Shown: piece after piece, positions 12,401-27,400 of the stretch
Layout of the letters: each line of letters begins with the position of its first letter
Numbering within the stretch: the stretch's first letter is position 1
Assembly: GCA_900660155.1 (NCBI GenBank)
Contig: CABFPE010000093.1
Coordinates: 741,987-805,986 of the forward strand
Length of the DNA: 64,000 nt
Direction of reading: 5' to 3'
DNA from: Hofstenia miamia
Taxonomy: Eukaryota; Xenacoelomorpha; Acoela; Hofsteniidae
Notes under the pieces: model-generated
Told to the model about the DNA's origin: nothing
Databases searched by the model: none
Seen by the model: only the letters and a program-made list of their open reading frames with translations
Translations under genes and position numbers: made by a program

Positions 12401-15400
12401 TAAAGTAATTATGACCTTCGTGCTTTTAGATCAAAACGCTATTCCATAATTGGTGCCAACAATCTACAAATTAAATCCTTAAAATACGAAGATGCCGGCA
12501 CATATTGGTGCAAATTCGACTCTAAGCGAAAGCAAGCAGTTGAATTATTTGTTCAAGGTCAGTGCATATTCTACAGGAACTGTAACGTAAAGATTTCCTC
12601 TGTATTTTTAGTATAAATATTATGAGCACACAGAGAAGTATCAGTATACTACTCTTAAGTTCGCTGTACTTTGGATACTTTCGATAGTATCTTTACTTCT
12701 GACCTAAGAGCTGAACAATTTGGTAAATTTCATTACTTGAAAATTTCAATTCGTTTCGGTTATTTTCTAATATAAAATACAATATGAGATCTTAACAGAA
12801 TTTAGAAATTAGTCTTAACTAATTTAAACCAGCTGCTTTTACGATCAAGAAGGATATTAATAATATTCCACAAGTACAATAAACTATCAATTCTATAATG
12901 GCAAGTCGAAATGTATTTGTTCCTATTCGATTTCTGAAAATTTAATTTAAAATTTTTGAATCGCACATTTCGACCTGAACTTTCCAAAATCTAGGAATAA
13001 GTGTATCGCTATAATATAGGGTATTCATAAATCTGTACTTTCCTTTGTCTGATATTGCTGTTTTTGATATGTAACCAGATGCGTATCAAACTTGTCAACG
13101 AGCCGAGCCGAGCTTGAGCAGAGTATTGGATATACAACGAGCCCAAAACGAGACGTTTTTTAAGCAAACCAAATTTATAGTGCTGTATGTTTATTTGATT
13201 TTGCAGATTTTTCTTATTTTTTCATTCGATATTCCTTACTTATAATCGTATTTTAGAAATGTTTATTAAATAATAGGAAGAGCAATTGAAAAAATTTTGA
13301 GAGCACAATATTTAAAAAAAATACCGAGCTGAAATGAGCCTCATTGAAAGATGTTCTGTGGCGAGCCAAGCCGAGCCGAACTTACTCAAAATTTAAACGA
13401 GCCGAGCTCAGAAATTACGGCTCGTTGACAAGTCTGATGCGTATATTTCACTCCGTGTATAATACGGGCTTCCTCTGATTTCACCTGTTTGANGGGCTCT
13501 TTGAAAAGTCTGATGCGTATTTTTCACCCGGTGTAAAATAGGGGTTCCTTCTGATTTCCCCTTTTTGTTTCAAAGCTAATTACCGCAATCTTCTTTCACC
13601 TGCGGACATTTAAATTTTTTTTACATCATTTTTTGTCGAATTTTTTTTTCGCAGCAAATTTCAGTCATGAGTTTCGCTTTCGCAAAAATTTTATTTTTTG
13701 AGGCTCCTATTAATATAAAATAGGCCTGCACAAAGTTCTTCGGGAGCACATTACTTTTAAATTGTTCATAGAACATTGTTTATTAGGAATCGATGGTTTG
13801 TGTATAGTTCTGTTTATGTCTCTCATTCTGTTTGGCTCATTGGGTATTGTAATGTGGTTTGTATCGCATTTTGGTTCGGCTGTCAGTCGTTGCTTAATGT
13901 TAGTCATCTCCGCTTAGTAGAAATATTAGTGTTCACGCGGGAAATCTGTTTCGAGTAATTGTTAATACTCTATTTAGCGACAAATATTTCTTACCGTTAT
14001 TTGTGGATTATGCTTTCCTATTAATACTAAGTGGTGTAGCATATAGATTAGCATTTAATACATATTGTTCGACATTGCTATATACTAGCATAAATTATAC
14101 TAGTATATGCAGCGCCGCGTTTAGGATTTTTAAAACGGGCTGACACCGATTTTTAAAGAAAAAAATTTTAAAAAACTTTTTTGAACAAAAGTGTGCTTAC
14201 ACAAAATGCAATCGTTTGTTTTTAGCAGCAATCGATTACATAGCATCTTGAATTAATGTGAACTATTTTCAATTTTGAGGAAAAAATATTTTTCTTAAGT
14301 GTTTGCAGCTGGCGCCGAAAAGGGGGTCGGTCGCCCCCTGCCCCCTAAACGCGCCACTGATAGTTAGCATTGATGAATTTTTAATTTATATATATATATA
14401 TTTGACAACTCGTGTTCTTTCAATCCTTTGTACTTCATCTGCGTCTATTTAGAAGTAAACGAAAATTTCTTGAAGCTATAAATGTTGGATTATCTGAACT
14501 GCTCGCGTTAGTTTCATTTCCATATCGCTCCGCGTAGTTTTAACACATTGCCATATGTCGCAATTCACGTTGACTTAAAAATGCACATTGCAAGTCTCGA
14601 TTTTCAGCAAAATTTAAGGTTGCGGGTCAGAAACAAATTTTGCTAAAAAATTGACCAGAAAAGCCCGAGGAGATTGAATGTGAACTGAGAACAATCGTAC
14701 AATTCTGTTCTCTCGTAATTTGGAAAAAGTCAAAATGGCGATATTTTGCCTTTTATTTCGACAACCAGGCATATGGTAACATTCATTGAAGTATCATAAG
14801 GCCTCTCTTCGTTAATAATATACCAAAATGTATTTGGCATAACTAAAACACTAATATCACAAAATGTATTTGGGGACTTTTTGCTATAGACAGCTTACAT
14901 ACCATTTGATATGCGCTGAAAAGCTCTACGATATTCATATTTTTGGGAATACATCAATTTAGACCGTTCTTAGAGTGAAAAATGTATCAATAAAATTCGC
15001 TTTTATTACACAAGAATTCTTTTTTATTAAATTTGAGGTTTGATTGAATTTCCTCTAATTTTAAAGATTCGTCCTCTATGCTGTGCATCATTTTGTAGTT
15101 CTTCCAAAAAACTAAGAAAAACAGGTTTTTCTAGATAAAGGGTTCCTTTGAATTTTACTATTGTGTCATTGACCTTATCTAACCCTAAATCGATTTTCAT
15201 TCTAGAGTGGTCTAAGTATTGAAATCTAGTGAGAAGCATTTTTGCGCAAATTATAACAATATTTAGATAATTTATATCTCCATTGCGGCAATGCTTTTCA
15301 TTTTTTAATTGGATTAATATCTTTTTTGAACATATAAAACTTCCATTTTTCCGAATTACAAGTTACAATAACAACTATTTTGTTTTTATTATTTTTGTTT

Positions 15401-18400
15401 TCGCTCATAGAATTTAGGAGGCCTATCGTATTCTGTTTCACAAGATGATACATTTATTGCACATCTATAATTAAAATTGAAAATATACATGTCGGTAGTT
15501 AATTTTGTAACTATTAAATATTGAATAAATTAACCTAATCATTTCATAAGAAAAATAGAGAAAAATCTAGTAGATGAATATAGACTTATAAATCAATTAA
15601 AAAATTCTTCATCAATTTTATGCAGACTTGGCAACGAGCCTAAGTTTTTAAGCTCGGCTCTCCTCATTTTACTTTTGAGAATTTTTGGCTCGGCTCGCCA
15701 CATAGAATCTTTGAATGAGGATTGTTTTAGTTCGATTATTATTTTTAGAAATATTTTTTAATAAACATGTTAAAATAATATTATAAGAAATGTATACTGA
15801 ATGAAAATATAAGAAATATCTGCATAATCAAATTAACAAGCAAAACTATAAATTTGCTTGGGTTAAATAGGGCTCGTTGTATATTCAATGAAGTGTTCAA
15901 GTTCAACTTGGCTCGTTGACAAATCTTATTGTAAGCCTGTCCAAAACCTAAAATAAGGATGTATTAGCAACTATAAGAATGTTTTCCATTAGACTTTATA
16001 TTGAAAAAAGCATTGTATTTTACTTTATCACTTTTAGTAATAATATCATTCACATACTACTCAGGTGAATTATCGATGTTCCATAATTTCGTATAATATA
16101 TTATTAACGAATAGAGCCCTTATAATACCTTCAATGAATGTCACTATGTGTCTGGTTGTCGAATCAAAATCCAAAATATACCATTTTTTAATTTTTGAAA
16201 TGATTTATGAGGTTCTCCCAAAAACTTTTACGTACATATTTATAGTCATTAAATCCAGGCATTTTTAATCACATATTATTCATGGGAGAGCAGAATTTTT
16301 TTAAAAAATTGTTTATATTTAATTGTTAACCACTAAAACCAATTTTTCTCACAATATTCACTTAAAAAATTCCAATGTCATATATTGTATTTTTAGCACG
16401 TTTTTGGTGGGTGGTTAGCCGTCCCAATCTAAAACCGCGCCTCGTTACATGCAAAACATTCGCCATGCAATCCATGGGCATATGTAATGGGATGCATTAT
16501 CATTTGTTTTAGCGAACTAGAAATAATATATTCAATACCAAAGTCGTGCAATGTTTATTACCCATGATGTGTAGAAATTATTTTTTGAAGCTTATTGTTA
16601 TTTTTCATTTTCCATTAAATATGGTTGTTTTGGCATTGATGACTTTACGAATTTGGGGTATTTAAGTCCAATCTAACTTAGTCCAATGCATACAATTAGC
16701 ATAATGGACTACAATGCTAATTTATGTTCACCCATGGACATTTGATATGCGTTTGTAATGACGTCTGTTTGTCGCGTAATTGAATGACACCTGAAGTTTT
16801 ACTAAATATAGTATTCTATTAAAATGAATAGCAACGACTCGTCGCGTCCATCACGTTAATCAAAGCTAGTTACCGACATGTGGTTCCTGTTTGACAGTTG
16901 ATAAACATGAATGACAAGTGCTTTTAACTGTATACGTATGCTTCAAGCGTTCACTTAAACATTCAAGAAGTAATTAATATTACCACACTGACCCTTGGAC
17001 GCCTGAAACACTGTGAGTGGGTAGAATTAGACGTTAGCTTTGTCAAGCTGCGGTAAAGAGTTATGTTCTACTCATATTTTAAATGTTTAACAATTGTGCA
17101 AAATATTTATTACTTTCCTAACGTTATGTCTTAAGGAGATGGTCTTTGACTAACTTTCATTCTAATTGACCGTTTACTGTCTATCAAATATGCTGGTGTG
17201 ATTTGACAATAATCTAATTACGCTTGCTTTTGTTAATTAGGAATCGGTTTATTTCTTTCTCTTAGTCTGAGTGACCACAGCTGCGTGGTTAGCACAATTC
17301 TCACATCGAATTTCAACTATCTTTTGTCAATTATATTCTTTTTCACGTTTTAATCTCCCTTCTCGGTGCAGTTGAGACTAAGTAATCTGAAAGAACGTCT
17401 CTCCTGTGAATTGCTTTACACCTCTTCTCGATAACAGATCCTACAACTATAACTGATCATTTTAGATTTCTCATAAGTAATCGGTATGCGTTCACTACGT
17501 TACAAAATGCCTTCATACAAAAATATTGTAATTCAATTTTTCTATATTAGTACATTGCTCATTTAAGTTCATTGGAATTACTTTTCCATCACCTAGATTT
17601 GTTCTGTGCAAATCCTTAAACTAAGAAGAGTTATTGGATCAGTCAAAAACCTTTTTTCAGAATCCCTTACAACAAGGCCTTGCGCTGCATTTATGAAAAA
17701 AATCCGTCTTCAATGCGCTCAAAGACATTCTTTCCATTAGTCTGAATTCGAATAGTCATTTGTTTTAAATCTGAGACATCTGTTTTATAACTTCACATCT
17801 GAATTTGAGTGAATCAAAATTTAATTTGTGTCAAAGTAACAGCGTCAATTACTCTGTAACTGTCAAAATAGATGAGTAGCGACTACACGATTTCAACCGA
17901 TGAATTACTTGATTCCTTAATCCTTATCATTGTCTGTAGGGTCTTAATAGATACTTGATAAAGTTCATATGATATGGTAAATGTTATCAGTTTGTTTGAT
18001 TTCAGCTATGCATTGTTAACACATAAATTCAGCATCAAACCACCAGATGACGAGCTAGTAAAGTCGTTGCAAATTCTATTGAATATATTAAAATTTAAAC
18101 AATCGATGCATAATGCTTTCCTTTAAATGTCATATGAAGAGAATTGTTTATATATTTGGAATCCCGTACAACATCCAGCATTTGTCTCAAAGTCAATTGA
18201 ACAATAGGTGATACTAAGTCCTGTTTCCAATTTGAAAATATTGTTCTTAAAGTAAGGTTTCGATTATGACATGATTCTACATAATGGTTTATTTTGCGGA
18301 TTTTGTGCTTACTAAGACGTCTACCTCTGCTGGTTTCACCTCATGTTCATCAATGATATACAAATTTTCTACCTTTTGAAATGCTAAGAATTTCTTAAAC

Positions 18401-21400
18401 TTATTGTAGTATGGATTTACATGTCGGCACATAACTAATAGTTGCCAAGAAAACTAATGATTGTATTATTAAGAATAACTTTTTTAAATTTTTGTTGTCA
18501 TTGCTTTCAATGCATTCTATTTCTTATGCAGTAGTTTTAAACTTGCTTTGTTCTACTTTATTAATTAAGCATTTTAGAACCTCCAAAGATTTTAACTGCT
18601 CTGAAGGACGAAAAGATTCGAGTGTACGGCTCTGTTAATTTCACTTGCCAAGTACAAGCTTCGCCTCCACCTTCCATAACATGGTATCACAATGCAGAAA
18701 AGATCGTTGCCGACGATTTTTATTTCAAGGTTTGTCTTGCATTGAGCATCTTGGGTGATAGCACTATTACTCCATTGATAATCTAGAACCGTAATAACGA
18801 ACGCAGTGTCGATCCTGCTGTGTTTTCATTATAGTTTTAGTGTGTTTAACTCCTATAAGGAACCGGTGAGTTTGCACACTGTTTTCTCTTTTCATTTCAT
18901 TGATATCAAGAGGCTGTGACACTCGCTATCCAATAAGGAACCCTGTGTCGGTTTCTAAATCACATAATCCCCCGCCTTCTACAATTTATCCGTTTATCTC
19001 CTTTATAGACCTCGCAAATCGTTTCACAACAATTCCATTTTATTTAATTTTGCTTTTTCTACTCTTAATAATATATTTCCATTTCTAATTGCGAATCAAA
19101 GTGTTACCAAATGTGTAGCCAATTCAGTTGTACCATAGCTTTATTGCATAAATTTCCTACATCTAACAATTTTTGTTTAAAGGACAGAAGGCTTTGTTTA
19201 TCTTGAAGATTTGTTACTGAAACTTAAAAGGCTATAAATTTCATAATTCAATGCATGTCTGCTAATGTATTTTCCATACAACTATTCTGTCAATTATCTG
19301 AATGACATCTCGTAACTTTGTATTGATTTTAAAAGGAAGATATATTTAAAGTTCAATTTCTTACTGTTACTCAATGTTTTTCTCAACATCTGTCATGCAA
19401 TCGTGTCAATTAAACTTTATTCGTTTTGCTTTTTTGAATGTTTGGATTTCGGTTTAAAATTTCATGAATTTGCCAGTACATTGCGCTATATTGACCAATT
19501 GAGGAGCAACTGTTGTTAACTAGTACATGTTGGTTATAAGTACCCTCATAAACTTTTGCTATAAAGATAAAATCAAATCGATTAAAGTATAGATCATTCC
19601 AAGAGATTGTTAGTATCATTTACATTTATTGAGCATGTAACAAATATAATATAGGTCTGTGTTGTTCAATAACTTCACTGTTCTAAAGTCAAGTTTTTGA
19701 AGCCTTCTGTCATTGTATCAAGGGCAGACACAGAGAATTGTACAATAAAAATTACAAAAGAAAGTCCCTTAATGCTATCAAATATGATATCAAAAGTGAA
19801 TAGAACAGTTTTTTAAGTTTTTTTTCAAATATTTGTAAAATTTATTTCATTGAACTTTTACACGATAATGTGCCCAACGGATCCTGGAATTTCATTTCAA
19901 TAATAATTAGAATATTTCATTTTCAGGGCTTGTTTTAAATTTTAAAAATATTTCAATTCACCCTTTTGGGTGGGGGAGTGAATAGGAACACATGTGAATT
20001 CTGTGGGTTTTTTAATTTAAGCATGCAATTTTATATTATTTTACTTTTAAATATACTAATGAAATTAGATGAGTATAGCTAAGGCTACCCCGTGGCACAT
20101 AAACTTATAGTGATGAATTAATACACAAGAGAACAATGTAATATATTAAGCATAGCATGAGTAATAATTAAATAAAATTTGGTATTGTCTACAATTTCTA
20201 TTTCTCAACACTGTTCCTACTTACCCCATTTGATAATCAATAGGGTTGGTCCAATTTTTTGTACTCAAATTCAACACCATGCACCTACTCCAAGAATCCA
20301 AAATTTTAGCAAGAGCTTTACATTTTTGCAGGCGTTGCTTTAGGGGGTGGGGGCCGGGGCGATCCTGTTTTAAAAATCTTAAAGCCGCGCCTGCATTTTT
20401 GAGTTAGTTGATTTCCTTTAATTCCATCAACACATTTAGCAAAATTGATTGAAATTCAGACTAAGCTAACATTCATACCATCAGGTGAAAATTTTGCAAT
20501 TTACTTAATCTATACCATTGGTCTATTTTGCAATGCTTAATGCCAAAGTCTCCTAAAAACACAATATTCCATTATCAAAGCGTAATTTGAAATTTGAAAA
20601 AAATTGTTCTGTGTCATGATAAATTGCATGAATTCTATGTTTTCATTTTTGGTGTCAGTAGATGGTGATGAAGTCTTTACATGGTGATGAATTTTAAAAA
20701 TCGAAAATTTCATAGTTTTATGCCCAATCTAGTACCCAATTACGCACTTAACATTTTATTCTACATTAAGCCTCCTCTAAAAAATTTTCTGTATCCGCCC
20801 CTGCATTGTACTATAACTAAACCTTTGGATATAAGACTGATTCAAATAGTTTTTATTTAATCCACTTTTGACGCTAATGTTTTACATATTTTGGTGGGCA
20901 TTATTGTTTTCTTTCAAATGTAGATTTGGTTGATGTAAAACAACGTTAACTTTGATTCGTTGTTCAGATGTGCAAGCATAATTTTCTGCTTGATTAATGT
21001 TGGCCTAAGATTGTATGCAATCGAGCATTCCGCATTAATTGTTGCAATTACGAATTGTAATAAACCAATAAATGATACTTTAGAAGGCATCTTATGTGTT
21101 TTTCTCAAAAACATATCGACTCATATTTCATGTGAATAACGCATTTGGCACTAAAATGATGGCGAATGAGTAGTTTTGCTTCTATAATTGGAGCTCATGG
21201 TTTTCAAAACATATTATTTTGGTGGAAGTTATACAATTTTTATAATAATGTTTCTTAGTTAAACGATTCATTTGCAGTCTGGAAAAAATGAAGCTTTAGT
21301 CTCGCCCCTTTGTTTTCAGAAAGTTATTGAAAGAAACCTTTCAACTACAATAGTTACTCCTCTGGTCGAATTTGTGGGTTAAAGTTTTTCTCGAGAGAGA

Positions 21401-24400
21401 TTAGCTGCTAATTTGTATCGCTTCCTAATTGAGAATTGAATGACGTTTTCCAATTACTCATCGGGCAGAAAACCCAAACCACGTCCATTTAATCTCCTTT
21501 TCATACATTTTTATTTCTCTCACCTCAATTTTCACTCACAATTTAGTGCCAAGCATCAATAAAACCGCACTTAATATAATAATAATAATATTTTACACCT
21601 CTGTAAGTATTAATACATAAAAAAATACCAAACTTTTGTTTACTGCAATGGGAAATAGTTACAATTGTAATGAGAATAATGTTCTAGAAACTTAATGTTT
21701 ATTTTTGTCGTGATTTCCTCTTATCTTCAATAGCTTTATTTGTTTGCTCCATGCATATGTACAAATAAGATGTATACATATTTACAAAAATGTATCGAGA
21801 ACTTAGATATACATATACTACAAACTAAGCTATAATAATTAAATTAAAATTCACACAGATATTTACAATTAATATAGATTAAAAATATGAAGTTTCGCTA
21901 CAGTTTTAACATTTTAAGTATTCTGTTATTATTTTGTTGTGCTAATAAATTGTGTTTTAACAGTTTTTTAAATTCATTTATATTGGTGGCTTTCCTTACA
22001 CTGATAGGTAAATCATTCCACAGTTTGCAAAGTGTGGTTGTAAAAATATTTTCCCACTATTTGCTTCTTGGATGTATATTGCTTATGCACATGTTAGCAC
22101 GGTGATTGTTTTACATATTTCTTGGTTAGTGTCCTACTACTTGTTTTCAACTGCTTAAACATGTATACTAAGCTGTTGTACGAAGCAATGATAATGTTTG
22201 CAGTTTTTTTACTAACTTGATGTTTACTAATGGAAAACATGCCATTTTCTTTCATAGAGCAATATTTACTCCTAAACCTATAAGCTTAGGGATACCTCTA
22301 TCTTAGCAAATTTCCCCGGTTTCGGGTCTTGATCCCTGGACAAGTTAAATTTGCTGGAATGTCATATATTTAGTACACTAGTATTATTTTAATATGTATT
22401 CTAACAAATGACAGTAGAACATGTCAAAACCCAATTTTAATGTTTTAGAAAGAAGTTCCTCAACTTTTTTGTTTTTGACAGTCTTTGGCTAATGTAATTT
22501 CCATCAGTCTGAGTGTTGTTTCTATGTGCCAAACAATCCAGTAAACTCACACTGCTTTTGAAATACTGCATTTGATTTAAAATCCATTAAGCTCTTTTTA
22601 TTAATAAGATTTACAATTGTTTGACCTTTCCAACACTTCTTTAAGGTTATTTATATTTTATATATGTATGTATGTATACGCTCATACTTGCGTTTGTACA
22701 TTTTAGGAACCCGCTATCTTGCGCTTTGTACAATTCCCTAGGACAGTTGCGCTTAGTACACCTTATTAATTTTCATTGAACATATTTTTCAAAATATCTG
22801 TAAAGTTGAAAGAATCTGATCATTTATATTTTGTGGATATTATCATTGACAAAGTCGGGCGAAAAGGAGAATTTAATTCATCTATTATATATATATATAT
22901 ATATATAAATTTGATTTTTCCATTGATCATTACTATCATTCACTAGAGGAGTTGAGAAATTTTGTGTTATCGACATTATACGTCCATATTTGTTGTGAAA
23001 ATTGAGAAATTACTGTATGCCAATAAATTGTAGCCATAGTTGTCCCTTTACGATGGTTTTTATTTATTTATTCTCATTATAAATGGATATCAAATTTTAA
23101 ATTTTTAATAGGAATGCATTATTCAGTTACAATCGCTTCATTTTTAACTTGGAATTCATAATATTGATAGTGAAAATAATTATTGCTATCTCATTTCGTT
23201 GTCACAATTTGACGTTGGTGTGACTCTCAGCTCGGATAACTCTAGGTGTTTCTAAGAATGCTGCCTTCTGTACTGCCGTGTCTAACCACTTTGTTAGTCT
23301 TTATTTGTTCGTTATTTTTCTCCTAACTTTCTGCATTTCCAGTCTTTCCTCTTTATCTACCGCCGCTATGTTGGCTTCTTTGCTTTAATTCCCTTTTAGT
23401 CTGTATGTTAAATCCTATAGTAAACTAACTTTTCATTCTCTACTATTCCCGGTACGTTATGCCTATAACTGATATCTCTTGCTTCTAACCCGGCCTGTTC
23501 ACTCAAGTTCCAATATGTTTTACAAGCCCACCTTGTCATACCTAAAATTATACTCAGTTTCTACCAACTTTTCATAAGCATAATAAATACTTGGACGATT
23601 CATTAACTTCCACATCCTGTTTTCTTTCCGTTGGATCCACACTATTTTAGTGATAAAATTTAGGAAAAATAGAAATTATGTCAATATTGACATGTCTGAG
23701 CGCCCTATCAAAACCTTTGTACAAATGCAATTAGTCGTATTTATTCGGTTTCCGATTAATCACTATATTTGGATGGAGATGTGCTAAATCAGAAGATGAT
23801 TTACTTCTAAAACTAAATTGATTATATTTATATAACTTGTATTTCACCCAGGTGTCTTGATCTCTCGTACTAACGACATTTCTCAACATATTTTTGTCCC
23901 GCTAGGTTAGGGAATGTTTTCAACCCTGGAACATTGCAACTCTGCTAATGTGGAAGAATTACAGGTGGTTACAATTTAAGTCAATCAAAAAAAAGTTTTC
24001 GAATCAATATGGTTCGGTCATCTGGAGTAAACTGGTGAATACTAATAAAGCAATCTTTCAGTTTCGCACGTAATAACATGTTCCAATAAAACTTTCCAAA
24101 AGTCTCGCAAATTGATATCTTCAATGATCGCCAATGAACCTTTCTATTAATTTGTATAACGAAATTCGCTGCTACATTTCTGAATGCTAGGGGTTGCATC
24201 GAGGTTACTATTCGGAAATGCGATTTATCTTTGGCAATGGCTGATGTTTGTTAACTACTATAAAGTCATCAAATGCTATTTAAATAACCTATATTATGCG
24301 CTGTGAAAATAGTATTCGCCAATGTTTATCAATAAACGGTGAAATATTAGTCTGTTTACATTTACATTGAATAAAATATTGGTTTTGCATAATTTATAAT

Positions 24401-27400
24401 ATGAAGGATGGGATGTATTTTAAGGTTATGTCTACAAATCATCCTCAATGGTGTCATAAATGCTTAAGAGAGCGTCGAATGTCGGGAACATTTTCCCATT
24501 TTTTGATGTACACCGAATTCCTGGTATTCATAAAAATGCAAGTGACAGGGAATTTGGGGCAAATTTAGAATTGTAAATGCGAATTGATTGATTATGTGAA
24601 TATAAATGTCAATACAATAATTTCTAGACTACTTCGACTTTATGAGTGTTACAATCATTGGTGTAAAGCAGATATGTTTATTTCTACATGATTTTTTAAC
24701 AACTAGTGATACTTCAATATTTTTTTTTACATTTTTTCAAATTTCAACCCCATAAACGATGTGCGCAAATTATGTAAGAAAAATTTCTCAAGTGACGATT
24801 TGTAACTAATACTATATCTGAGAAATGTTTGACACAGGTATTGTATTTTTTTAAAGTTTTGATGGTTACAACGTGACCAGCTTCAAATATTTTGGTTTTT
24901 TCTTTTATCGTTTGCAGGTTTTTAAATTGCTCGTAGGGTAGCTAGAACCTATACTATTTAGTTACCATTTTTGAAAGTCGAACAGTTTCATGGCAAAGAA
25001 AGGGAACAACTTATATGTAGAGAGTATAGGTTCTCATGATTATTGGTCTTTTTTATCATATTATGACGCTACACTCCTTTTATGACCTTACAAAATAGGT
25101 GAATTACGTTAGTTCAATTCAGACAATATGGAACGTGTTCTGAAGTTCACAACTTGCGATTCTTATGTTAACAAATATTGTATAGGTGTGGTCAAAAAAT
25201 GAGAAACAGATTTTTTTTCAATTTCTTAGCAACAAAACCCCCACAATAACAGCATTTATATCAATCGATGGCAAATTGTTTTCTATATGTTTATGTAAAA
25301 GAAATTAGACAACATTGCACCCGGGTGAACACATTTCAAAAATCTGTCCTTATTCGAGTGCATCAAACTCTTCTGCAGTCTCGGGGTAATTTTTTTTATT
25401 GATCTCCAGCAAATATTGCTTCAGTTTTTGCATATTTTTTGAATTTTTTTCGTCATGATCCTTCATGATTCCCTAAACATTTTCTATAGGTGAAAGGTCC
25501 ACAAATTTGATAACCTTTGCTAATACATCAGTTTACCTTGAACTGTCTACAGTACCTTCTTCGAAAATTTTCAGATAAATACTCTTAGCTCAAAGCATCC
25601 CAAACCATGCATTTTTCGAAAAATATTTAGGTGGTTTGAGAGGTGTCTTGTCTTGGCTGTCGTAGTCCAATGACAAATGTTGTTTCTAATCTGCCGGAAC
25701 ATGGACTCATCTCTTATGAAAAATCCATCCAGCAACCATGTTTCACAAAAGCTAACCCGGTTTTCTCTGTTTTTGTCAATAGGGGCAATTTTTTCGTACG
25801 TTTTTTTACAGATCCCTCTCTTTGAAAGTGCTCGATATGCTGTCGATGTTGAGGCAACTTTGTTATAGGCTTCTTGAAAGTTTGAGTTCAAATGAGTAAA
25901 GCTATTTTGATAACTTTTCCGTTAATTTCCAGTCCATTTGAGGGGTTGCCCACTTCCTTTTTTCCTTATAGAGTGTTCGTTTTAGTCAACTTTTTGAAGT
26001 TTCTGTAGAAATTTTTTGGGTTCATAACCGATATCGTGAGTAAAGTTTTGTGGTCTCTGATTCCAGTAGAGTATAAAGATATTGCAAAACTTTTCCTGAA
26101 TCTTGATGAGACATGTTTGGTGAAAATTAATAAAGTCCCTGTCCCCATCTGGTGTGTTTACGGGTACTGTTGTTGATTGTGTGTGATCGCCTAAATGTGC
26201 TCGTCCAAAGCATGGCACTTAAAGGTGTTGAAAATACCTGTGTACTATAGTTAAAGGGTTTTGGTATTTGAAAATTTCTTGTGACTTTTTTGACCGGAGT
26301 GATACATAAGCACGATATTAACGCAACATCAGTAGAGGTCTTTGAAATGAAACTCTCTGGCATTGAGGGTTCAGTGTAACATTTTATTAGCTATTTTTTT
26401 AATTTCTGTTGAAAATCTATATGAAGTTTAGTGTTTCATGAAAACATATTCAGAGATAGATAATTCTTCTCACTCAATAGCTCTAATGTACTTCAAACAA
26501 ATGGAATTACTATCTTTAAACAACGACAAATACTGCCCGGGCTGTGCATGCACTATAGAAGCCCGTGCCCTATACGTTCTCTGCCTTTGCGCATATCCAT
26601 CTTTTCGGCTGAATATTTGCAGCAAATAACTGTATGATTTGATTGTCGGTAAATGTTTGGGAACTAAAATCCCTAATCTAGTCAGGTGTGTTCCACCCTG
26701 TTTGGCTCCAATAGCGCTGCCATTAGGTTGCTGTAACTAAAATGGAAGTAAATTGAATGTGTTGATCACCTTGTAATGTTATCAGGCAGAAACAGCTCTT
26801 CCCCATTAAACAATTCATTACAAACAAATCTCTTCTAACAGTGAAAAGTGGCGCTGATTGTATCAACAGCCATAAAATTATTTGTAAACATTGATTGTCG
26901 GTTATCAGTGTTTGGATTTAATATAACATGTCTAACTAAGCGGTGGAGAATTGTTTCACTTCCGCTCGCATTGCTCCATTCATCATTGCCTCCACAACAC
27001 CTAACATTTTTTTAATTTCTCTATCCTATCGTCACATGTCTAGAAAAAATGCATGTATATTCAAGGTGCATACGTTTATCACATAAAATCAAATATCTCT
27101 CGGTTTCGTTGATTTCGTTTCTGAATAGGGGCTCAGGATATATTTTACACGATGGGATTTTTTAAGTTGATACATTTTAGTTTTAATAATTCCAAATTTT
27201 TTAACACACTGAAGTTTTTAATAGGTTTAACATGCTAAGACATGTAGGGCTGGTCATGTGTGACTCCTCAGTAGGTTCATCAATGAGACATAATTCATTT
27301 TTTTGAGAAATTCATTTTTCTTCAATGGAATTTCAAAAAGTTAACATAACTTTTACAAACATATACCATTTACATCATAACATACAGTCCTTCTATTAAA

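Larger units (their letters stand above)
12558..18577 (+). other. Intron 5 (6.0 kb)
   Basis: Contains three hAT-like elements (13087, 14110, 15623), an N at 13493 with a poor-quality repeat of the preceding 75 bp, and a short (TA)n near 14390. About 15930-18570 shows nothing recognisable. Confidence 0.75.
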
